A stretch of DNA of 64,000 bases, from assembly GCA_947396885.1 (NCBI GenBank), contig OX377204.1, positions 48,905,139 to 48,969,138 on the forward strand, given 5' to 3'. The notes below the pieces were generated by a model, which did no database searches, was not told where the DNA came from, and saw only the letters and a list, made by a program, of their open reading frames with translations. Below are positions 55,705-64,000 of this stretch, one piece after another. This DNA is from Heligmosomoides polygyrus polygyrus. Its lineage: Eukaryota > Nematoda > Chromadorea > Rhabditida > Heligmosomidae. Position 1 is the stretch's first letter. Every line of letters begins with the position of its first letter. Made by a program: the position numbers and the translations under genes.

Positions 55705-57445
55705 CGCGAAGGCAACGAGGAAACACCTCAGCCTGCGGGGCCACCGATCGCAACAGCTTGAGTCGCGCGATGGTGTGCGGTATCTGCGCCGACTTGCCAA
55801 GCATCGCCATCAGCAGACCGGGGACATTGAGAAGTTTTTCGGCATCAATGATGAGGACGGCCATCTTCTCATGGACCGCAAGAAGACATTGAAGCGATGG
55901 CGCGATTACTTTGGGGAAATCTCTACATAGAATTTCCTCATCCAGCTATCCTCTCAACGGCTCCAACCCACGGCCCCGTCCAAAAGATCACCGTGGAGGA
56001 GACTGAGGCGGCTGTGAAGAAGATGAGGCCAGGCAAAGCGAATGGGCCCGACGACGTCGCAGCAGAACTGTGGAAGTAGAAGTTTTGGTACCCTGCTGAG
56101 TGGTTGGCGAAGTTCCTTAATCAGGTTGTGGCGGAGAAAAAAGTGCCTGAGTGTAGGCGACAAAGTACGACGATTCCGATTAGGAAGAAGAAGGGCAGTC
56201 CTGCAGACTGCTCCAATTACCGTCCGACTCGCTTGCTTTCGCACAGCATGAAGATCTTTGAGCGAATTGTCGACGGACGAATTCGTGATATCGTCCAGCT
56301 TTCCAGCAATCAGTGTGGCTTCGTGGCTGGCTGTGGTACCATTGATGCCATACACGCCGCCCGCCTCCTGTTAGAGAAGCACCGCGAGAAACAGAAGCCC
56401 GTGCATATCGCCTTCCTTGACTTGGAGAAGGCCTTTGACCGCGTACCACGTGAAGTGATATGGTACGCCTTGCGACATCATGGAGTTCCCGAAGAGCTCA
56501 TAGAGTGGGTGCGAATTCTTTACTCTTGTCGAAAGAGTCTAGTTCAAGCTGCAGCTGAAACCTCAGTGGAGTTTCCCATCTTTATCGGGGTACACCAGAG
56601 TTCTGCTCTTTCCCCACTCCTCTTTGTTGTCGTCATGAATGCTATCACACAAGATCTTCAGAAGCCCGTTCCTTGGACGTTGCTTTATGCTGATGACGTA
56701 ACTGGCATATTGCTCGCTAGCGAGGATAAAGATGAACTCGAGCGAAAGGTGCAAGCTTGGTGTGATCGCTTGGAGCGGTTTGGACTCGGATTGAACGTGA
56801 AGAAGACCGAATATCTAAGGACGAACGTTACTGAGTTCAGATTCATCAGGGTTAACGACATCGAGCTCCCACGCAGTTCGGTCTTTAAGCACCCGGGATC
56901 AGCATTCGCGTCTGACGATAAACTGATGGTTGAAGTGAATTCACGCGAGAGTGCAGCTTGGTCCAAGAGGCGCTCGTTGAATGGCGTGCTCTGCGATAGG
57001 AAGATACCGGAGCGCATGAAGTCAAAAATATATAGAACCGTCGTCCGGCCGGTAGCGATGTACGGAGCTGAGTGTTGGCCTTGACAACGGAAACAGAAAG
57101 TCGCCGCAGCGTAATGGAAACGAAGACGCTGCGCGGGATGGCAAGAGTTACGCGCCTGGACCGCATCCGAAATGATGTCATTCGGCAGAAATTCGGTGTC
57201 GCGCCAGTAGGGAGAAGGTGCGCGAAGCTCGCTTACGATGGTACGGCCACGTTCTGCGTGGAGAAGAAGTTAGCGTCCGTAAGATAGGCCTTAACTTCGA
57301 GGTAATAGGAAAGCGGCCTAGAGGGCGCCTGAAGCAGCTCTGGTTAGATACGTTACGGATTTGGATCGGGAAAGGTAACGTCATAACACCAGAATAGCGG
57401 ACCCCGCTACGATGCGGGATAAACGCTGAAGAAGAAGAAGAAGAA
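55705..57445 (+). pseudogene. 5'-truncated RTE copy of the 4-kb family
   Basis: Starts in the linker (LESRDGVRYLRRLAKHRHQQ). It has stops at 55928 and 56077, then a 326-codon open reverse transcriptase: KGSPADCSNYRPTRLLSHS, HIAFLDLEKAFDRVPREVIW, GVHQSSALSPLLF (Gln-Ser for Gln-Gly), LYADDVTGILLAS with three extra codons after YADDV. The frame ends at 57084, with a shifted C-terminal domain after it. The GAAGAAGAAGAAGAA tail ends at 57445. No endonuclease. Confidence 0.9.
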
Positions 57446-57519
57446 TACAAACACCATTTAAATTTTTTTAACTTCCGGGAATTGCGGAGAATCTCCACGC
57501 TGTCACGGTGAGGCTCTAC

Positions 57520-57821
57520 TCTGCCACAGTACGACCCCCTTCGTTGCCGAACCTCAAGCTTGACCCTGCTTGGGGTTATCGTGGAGGCTACATACCTATT
57601 GGAATGTGTGTTTGGTTTATACACGAATTGCAGTGAACAATGAATGGCTCGATGAACAAGTCTGGGTATTATATCTCTGACAAGCATGCTATCGCGGTTA
57701 CTCAGCCCCTAAGAGATAGCAGGCTTAGTTGACCTGGACGAGACACGAATCAAGAACCTCAGTTCAGGAGCACGCAGCAGTCATCCCCTCCTCTCCTCTG
57801 CTGTGCTATTACCGCGCGCCC
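57520..57821 (-). mobile_element. tRNA-derived SINE family 1, diverged copy D
   Basis: Order and spacing match copies A and B: ATCGTGGAGGC (57579), CGATGAACAAGTC (57648), AAGAACCTCAGTTCAGGAGC and the GCGCGCCC head at the right end. More diverged than A and B, so an older insertion. Confidence 0.65.
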
Positions 57822-58009
57822 ACTGGACACCCTTATACTACCTAAATTCATTTTAGGTAATACGGTTACCATCCGACTTGCAATTGAGGCAAAGCATTTC
57901 TCCCCCCCCCCCCCCCCCTCAATACGAGAGCATTGCAACACTGTTGGGTCAGCTGAGAACTGTAATCTGTGTTCTTCTAGTCTTCAATTTTCAACGTGTT
58001 TTATTGCAG

Positions 58010-58129
58010 ATGTCAAGCAGAAACACTTTCATCCAGTTTGCCCGGAACGCTGCGCCTTTTTCGAAGGGTCCTAGTGCCTCACCCGCCTCGTCTCTTGTCT
58101 CACTCGTCTTCAGCTTCACTTTCTACTAA
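58010..58129 (+). CDS. short exon-like frame after a strong acceptor
   Basis: TTTTATTGCAG directly precedes ATG, and the frame reads MSSRNTFIQFARNAAPFSKG then ends VFSFTFY-stop (39 codons). The N-terminus could pass for a mitochondrial presequence. No partner exon and no known family. Chance is likely. Confidence 0.2.
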   Translation: MSSRNTFIQFARNAAPFSKGPSASPASSLVSLVFSFTFY

Positions 58130-60580
58130 ATAAGAAGGATCTTCACATATGAAGGCCTATATCTAAAACGTTTACACATGTGAAACACCGATGGTGAATG
58201 GGGGTTTTTATGTTGTTGAGGGAAAACATCTAAAAATTGGATGCTCAGGTTTTCAGCTGGATGGCATACGCATAGAACCGAAACTGCGTAACATGCATCT
58301 TACACGTGCGCCCTTTCTTCGATGGTAGAAAGAGATTCGAAGGAACAGATGAAGAATAGCTTCCATCACTATTAATTTGGAGGCTAAAGTGCGGCGACTA
58401 GAAAGTGTGTCATTAATAAACGATCTTTCTTTATTTTGAATTCGATACGCAGATATTGAGTTCCTTCAGGTCATATGTTAGCGAAACACTCGTACGGAAT
58501 GTCGTGGTCTGTTCGGAAAATGGATATTTGAGAGCTAGTGGAGGCGATGAGCTCCCGCTATTCAAATACTAGATGCATTGTCAACAACCACTTGCACAGG
58601 CCTATGAAGCTCTTCCTCCTTCACCTCGGGCTTTCCAGTCTTCTTACTGTGCAGGCCAAGTAACGTTATTTTATCTGGCCTACATAAGAATTAGAGTTAC
58701 TCTGCAACGCAAAACACTGTTCGCAGGTCAAGCCTAAGGTATTAGTTTAAGTGAGTTCCGGTTCCCACAGATCATTTTTGAATTCATCGTCTTCCACAGC
58801 CGGCGCGGGTGCGTTTGCCCTAATACGCGATAAGAGGACTTTTAAAAGTATTTAGAATGCTTCTGCAGAAGAGCTCATGAGGAGAGACATTGGAAATGCA
58901 GAAGAAATGATCAGCAGCGTTACACCAGTGCTCCGAAAGCCTCCGCCCAGAAGTGCTGCTTTCAATCATAGGTACGGCGAGTTCGTGCTGTGAGATGGAT
59001 GGATGCATATTTGTGGTCCGGAAATGCACAGGAAGCACTGCGAGGACTAGGGAGCCTGAGAGTCGATGGCTTCACTTGGCTATCGTTATTTTTACGCAGC
59101 TCCTCCTCCTATTCCCTTTCTTGCGAAGGCTCCGAAAAGTGGACATGGAAAAAGTAACGCATCGTCTCCTTACCACTCCGTCCGTTCCTCTAGATGCAGA
59201 CAAGGCGTATGAACAAGTATTCAGAATTTTGTAGGATGCGTAGGATCCAAGCGAAGCTAAACCCGTACTCTTGCCTTTCAAAGGGAAGACCAATCGCGCC
59301 GAGATGGGCGGTTCAGGCGTCAGTTCTGAACTCCTCTGCATCATCCATAGTGTCACGGAGGAGTTGTGAGTGGAATCCGAACCTCCGGCAATGATGACAC
59401 ACTAATGCAGCAGCGGATGACGTCAGTCCAATCTACGACGAGTGGAAGGAGGTGGTGTAGCCTCCTATATTGGATGTATACCATTCTAACGTCAAGTTGG
59501 ACACTCTTAAGGTGTCGTATGAGTTTTGAAATTCAAGCAGTCTCTTTCAAATCGATGAGCTTCTTCTACAAAAAATTATTAAGCATGAAACTCCTTAAAA
59601 AGGTTAGAATACTTTTGTTCAAGCAAAATTTTAGTGTTGTGTATAGAATGAGTGATAGCAGTGATATAAGATGTAAACCATTCCCTGCCATATAAAAGCG
59701 GTGAATGGAGTAAGGTGTACTTTTTTTACGGTTGTCTCGACAACTACCGAGTAAACCGTCATTCCTACGTCAGCGTCTCCAGACACAATATTTAGTATAA
59801 CGTTTTTGAAGTTTTGATTCACCTACCCAATAAGAAAGCGCATTGTTTGAAACTTTACGAAAATTTTATTTTTTAGGAAAGATAATAGTTTAAAACCTGT
59901 TTTAAAAAGAAGGAAGGCGGTCATTTTTTAGTGCCAAAAAGGTTTACGCCATGCCCTCGTCCAAGACATGGCAATTTTTAGTCGACTAATAACAGAATTC
60001 TGCTTGCATGGAGTTTGACACTTGTAAAGAATACAACAAAAACAACTGTAAGGAACCCAGATATCGTCACTTTGATGGTTAATGTAAGTGGCATTTACAT
60101 AGTCGATCAAATAAAAGTTGCGGCGAACTTTTTGAGTGGGAGCGATGACCTGATGTTTTAATGCGCTATATGCTTGGATCTTGCAGTGCTTTAAGACAAA
60201 TTTTAAACGATTATTTTATCTCTAAAAATAAAGAGTTTATAAAATCATTGCACTTATATCAGGAGATAAGCTAAACGATTGCATGCAAAGTTATACCACA
60301 TTTTCCTTTAAGAAAAAATTATTCTTACTATCCTGTTGAGTCTGTAGTTGTAGTTTTAAGTTTTAAGCGTGCTTTGTGGAAGAGTTTGCTTTGATTACAA
60401 AAGTCTTAAAGCTAGCTTAGAAAAGTGTCCAATCTGACTTGAAAAGTTCTAATTCAACGTGAAAATTGTATATATTAAGTTGATCGGCTTTTCTGCAAAA
60501 GGGTATATAAGTGCGCTTGCTCTTTTGCTGTTCCTTGGGTTCTAGAATAATATCAATAGAGAGTCACTAGAGCATCTTCG
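58130..60580. other. no supported gene
   Basis: A plus frame at 58953-59234 contains a hydrophobic stretch (LHLAIVIFTQLLLLFPFLRR) but lacks other support. A TATA-like gggtatataagtgcgc near 60503 precedes the mariner remnant. Confidence 0.35.
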
Positions 60581-60584
60581 AGCA

Positions 60585-60990
60585 ATCATCTTCCTGGCGG
60601 CGCGACTCTGGAGCGATGGCAGCAGTCCTCAGCATCAACAGCGCACTGGGGGAGACACCACTATCATCAGCACCGTCAACCGCCGCTTCGGAAAAGAAGG
60701 CTCTGACTTCGAAGACAAACCTCGGTCGGGACGCGCCCAAGCAGTGGAAGTGTTATCACAAGGGTGCGGGTGGTAGCCTCCGGATCGTCCCGACGCTGTC
60801 AAGGAGGATCCGGAGGCTACCACCCGCACCCTTGTGATAACAGTCGGATACACCCCACCGACAGTCATCGGCCGCCTCCAAGTCCTCGGATTCCGAAGTG
60901 CTGACTCGATGGATTCCGCATGCCTTGAGTGCTAGCATGCGGTTCACCCGCGTATCCACCTGCCAGTCTCTCCTTCTCCGCTCGCCTCAC
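60585..60990 (+). pseudogene. mariner transposase N-terminal fragment with hairpin
   Basis: In shifting frames: STVNRRFGKEGSDFEDKPRS (mariner second helix-turn-helix linker, FDLEDxPRSGR pattern), DAVKEDPEATTRTLVITVGY, TPPTVIGRLQVLG, LTRWIPHAL and RVSTCQSLLLRSPHMEF. The catalytic core is missing. An inverted duplication at 60751-60842 interrupts the frame. Confidence 0.75.
60751..60842. repeat. perfect hairpin, 36-bp arms, 20-base loop
   Basis: tgttatcacaagggtgcggg at the left is the exact complement of the native mariner sequence at the right arm (60807-60842). The right arm is in frame with the transposase; the left arm is not. Confidence 0.95.
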
Positions 60991-61720
60991 ATGGAGTTTT
61001 TATTTATTCAAGGAATAGACAGACAAATATTTACAACTGTCTAGCATGTAAATTGTAAGAAAACTTCAACGAAAACAACACACATTGATCATTCAAACAC
61101 TAGCGAAGTAGGTAACAAACCACAGGGAACATTTCTTGCACTGTTAGGTACTCAACCTTTGACAAACGTTCTGCATGCTCGAACAGAGTGCCTCTCTAAA
61201 TCTTTATACTTGCCCCGTATCAGGATGAATTCTTTGAAAATGCGATAGGTTAAAAAAATCTGATCTGATTCGCGATTTAGCAACTGCGACTCGAACTTTC
61301 AACTCCCCCCCCCCACGGATCTTGTCAACATCCCGTCAAAGAATTTAGTTGGGTCAATGGAAAGCTTATTTGCAACGATTTTGTACAACATGACGAAATC
61401 GGCGATCCTTCTTCTGTTCTTCAACGAAAAAAGACCAAAGAGTGAAGCCCGTTGAACACCGTTTCGAATAGAGCTATAATCTACTGAGAATCATCTCATC
61501 AAAAGCTTCCTAGTGAAGCTATTTTGAATGCTTTGTATTAGAAAGTCCTATATCTTTCTTTTTCATTGGACTGCAGACTGATGTCCCACATTCCACTACA
61601 GGCCTTACCTAGGTTTTGAAAGCACGTATGTAAACCTCAGGAAGATCGGATTTCAAAGCCCTAAATAGGTTGTAGATGTGATTTTCTAACTAAAAGACTG
61701 TAATGCTTGGAAAAACACTG
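60990..61720 (-). mobile_element. CR1-like LINE, 3' end fragment
   Basis: The minus strand reads NLFRALKSDLPEVYIRAFKT, VRPVVECGTSVCSPMKKKDI, and frame-shifted SLFGL-like and RRIADFVMLYKI-like pieces, then FFNLSHFQRIHPDTGQVRFR. These are the C-terminal region of CR1/jockey reverse transcriptases. AATAAATAAA follows near 61000, the probable 3' end. Confidence 0.7.
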
Positions 61721-63940
61721 GTTGTTTCTTATTATAAGATCTCTAACTTCATCAGTCATAGCTTAGTTTTCAGTCATAGTTATGACCGTCAATTCGGTAT
61801 TGCGGAGTTTGGGTACGGTTTTTAGTTTCTGGAAGACTGACTGCCGGAAATGAGAATTGGGTTCTCTACGACGCACACAGTGCCGTCTAGTTATCTCGAG
61901 GTAAAGACCCACCTACACGACCAAAGCCGAGCGTGCACCTCAAGAGGATTCTTCCATACTGATTCTGGGACTCGAAGCAAATGCTGAACTACGAGCTGCT
62001 CTCACAAGGGCACACGATCACCGCTGCCATTTGCGCCATTTAGCTGGATAAAATTACTCGCGGAAGCTGTTAGGGAAAAGCGGCGGGAATAACCTTCAGA
62101 GCACCTCCTTCAGGATAACGCCAGAGCCCATGAAGCTAAACCGACCCACCAAAAATCGAGCAGCTGGGGGCTGGAAGACCGTACCCATCCACAACATTTT
62201 CCTGACATACCCCCCCCCCCCCCAGACTACCATTTGCTCCACTCCCTAAAAGTTCCTTAGCTAAGAAATGTTTCAGAACGTTTGAAGGTTTACGTCGGGC
62301 GGTCGCCGACCTTTTCGACTCCCGGTGTCCCAGTTCAGAAAAGAGGGATAGGTGACCTGCCCAAGTTTAGTCGTACCTCAAAAATTTTTCAAATATTCGA
62401 TCGAATGCTCTCAAACTTTGAGTATTGGAGATCGAATACATTCGAAGAACGCGATTTTTTCAAAGTTCACTGACTTACTCGGAAGGGGGACTACTGTAGT
62501 TACTATCAGTGGTGATTCTATTGTTGATTGATTTGCATTGTATGCTGAATACAGAAATAAAGAAAAAGGTGAAAAGCCTTTCCGATCAACCTCCTACCTT
62601 TCTTTGTCGACGCGAAAAGATTTCTCCTGGAATAAGCGAGAGATGCGCTGCGGTCGGAACTGTTCAAATCTTTGCCACGAACATTTATTGAACACATGAG
62701 GTAAGCGTAGAGTTCGAAGAAATAGGAGGGAAACTGCTGTCTGACTCATCGTGCCTCGTCGAAGGCCATGAGTGTCAGCAATAGGCTACACAAGCAAAAT
62801 GAACTGTCCGCTATCAAAAAAGAAACACTTTGATGCCAGGTCAAGCTGGTACAGTCCTCGCTTCCGTGTTTTGAAGGTCCATTTCCAGGTGCTAAACGAT
62901 TTGAGTTTCTTCGTGTCGAGAGAAAAGTCGTAGTCTCGTAGTCTTCAAAACTCGCGCGCTTGCGAGGTACCCTCAAACGTACGTGAATTTAAATCGACTT
63001 TGCCGCAGAGTTAACATCGCTCATGGAATCGTACTTTTTTGTATGAGAAGTTTATAAGAAATCTGATACCACATTGGAACGGAAATATATGAAAAAGGAT
63101 GAATTGGTTTGATATGCCCGGAACCCGAAGCGCAAGCCATGAAACTGCTTGAAAGCCGAAGAAATCACGAACGTTATAAAAACGAACAACGGAAAGCAAA
63201 ACCCAGATGGTCTGATCACAATATAACGAGAGTTTTAGCTACAGTAACCGCATAGATGAGCTACATTTGTCCATGTAGAAGAATGGAAAAAGTTGAGCTC
63301 CTCTCACAGAATTGGTGAAGCCTTATGGAGCAGGAATACTGAACAATATGCCAACGCTTTCACACACTTTATGCAATAAGTAGCCATCTTATGCGTCGTA
63401 GAGCTTGCAATATCATCCCGAGGGAGCACTTTGGTGTTTATTTATCAACTGCTGGCATAGAATCTCCATTAAACGTACGCGGGGAAAATGTCCCGTCGAG
63501 TTTCAGGACCTTATTCTATTCTACGCCCCGCGAATTGCGGCTGGTGCAGCGGAGAAATAGGGGAGGAAACTCACGGGATTCAGCATTTAGCCACCACCGT
63601 GATCGGAAACGACAATGACGCGACATACATACATACATAGTTCGGAGTGCACTGGTTCGACGTCGCCTCCCGATTTCGGAAGAGTTGTCCTGGTGGGAGC
63701 GACAGATGCGGAGCCAAGCAAACTCTACTGGATGACGACATGATATGCAGCAACCCCGTGGACTGGCGCATATCAAGTGAGTAAACGACTGGAAACATGT
63801 CCTAGGCGTCACGTGCATATTTGCAGCTGTAGAAAAAACTTCAAGCACATTTTCTCGTATTGGGAAGCCAATCAGGGCCATTATCACTTCTTGAAAGAGA
63901 GACAAATGCATGATTTCGATCAGCGCTTCGACCGCAACAT
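61721..63940. other. no supported gene
   Basis: 61910-62200 has a broken plus frame (LLGKSGGNNLQSTSFRIT) that may be LINE linker. A C-run lies at about 62211-62224. A tetranucleotide repeat (acat)n lies at 63622-63640. The minus frame at 63516-63998 runs into the LINE fragment and is not a gene. Confidence 0.35.
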
Positions 63941-63949
63941 CGCAACACC

Positions 63950-64000
63950 GAACTAAAATGGGAAGACGTGGGAGGTCGACGGCCGGCGGCTGCACCATCT
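63950..64000 (+). mobile_element. edge of another LINE copy of the 36-kb family
   Basis: Matches the reverse transcriptase segment RELEWEDMGVKVDGQQLHHL of 38300-38360 with a small deletion that shifts the frame (ELKWEDVG, then GCACCATCT). The copy continues beyond the window. Confidence 0.75.

Noticed and set aside
58953..59234. Possible small membrane protein on the plus strand
   Set aside because: One hydrophobic stretch only, no splice or start context, and the opposite strand is equally open.
63516..63998. 160-codon minus-strand frame at the window end
   Set aside because: Its right part is the antisense of a LINE fragment and the rest has no recognisable content.
1..64000. CRISPR arrays, bacterial operons or prophage
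   Set aside because: No regularly spaced repeats, operon-like gene packing or phage genes; splice sites and repeat types are eukaryotic.

Overview
The window looks like a repeat-rich piece of a nematode genome, most likely a strongylid such as a hookworm. This is an inference from nematode-style introns (acceptors such as TTTCAG), several RTE non-LTR families, Tc1/mariner elements, tRNA-derived SINEs and a draft-assembly gap of 200 N (20358-20557). No bacterial operons, rRNA genes or CRISPR arrays are visible. The density of real host genes is very low.

The one host gene I can support runs on the minus strand from about 33.0 kb down to 2.17 kb. It encodes a rhodopsin-like 7TM receptor. Seven exons were found by matching translation, splice sites and phase: TM1 (32948-33033), TM2 (26600-26765), end of TM5 plus third intracellular loop (10751-10878), TM6 to start of TM7 (10521-10689), TM7 (9369-9501), and two tail exons (8830-9056, 2170-2250). 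A poly(A) signal follows. Exons for TM3 to most of TM5 should lie between 10.9 and 26.6 kb, but I did not find them; that interval holds the assembly gap. The introns are stuffed with mobile elements.

Layout. 0-2 kb: mostly empty, with a possible terminal exon of another gene. 2.2-9 kb: last receptor intron, holding an apparently intact 3.14-kb RTE element (1013-aa ORF, 20-bp target duplications), a MITE and a SINE. 9-26.6 kb: receptor exons, then RTE fragments, an AT-rich decayed Penelope-like element with GIY-YIG upstream of the reverse transcriptase, a Tc1/mariner element with a duplicated inverted end, mariner 5' ends at the gap, CR1 and LINE wreckage. 26.8-33 kb: TM1-TM2 intron with a LINE carrying a twin-priming-like 5' inversion and a 555-bp foldback element. 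33-36 kb: no gene seen. 36-48 kb: two closely related LINE copies in opposite orientation (35759-39701 plus, 44707-48114 minus), a decayed RTE between them, Penelope fragments, and a Harbinger-type element nested in the minus LINE. 48-64 kb: a second Penelope type with C-terminal GIY-YIG, two more RTE copies, SINE, mariner and CR1 remnants, and the edge of another LINE copy at the window end.

There is no cellular pathway to describe beyond the receptor. The rest is a history of transposition: autonomous LINEs with their duplications, SINEs, nested DNA elements, and hairpins that look like template-switch scars. The most unusual items are the permuted Penelope-like element, the intact RTE, the 31-kb receptor gene and the repeated snapback hairpins.
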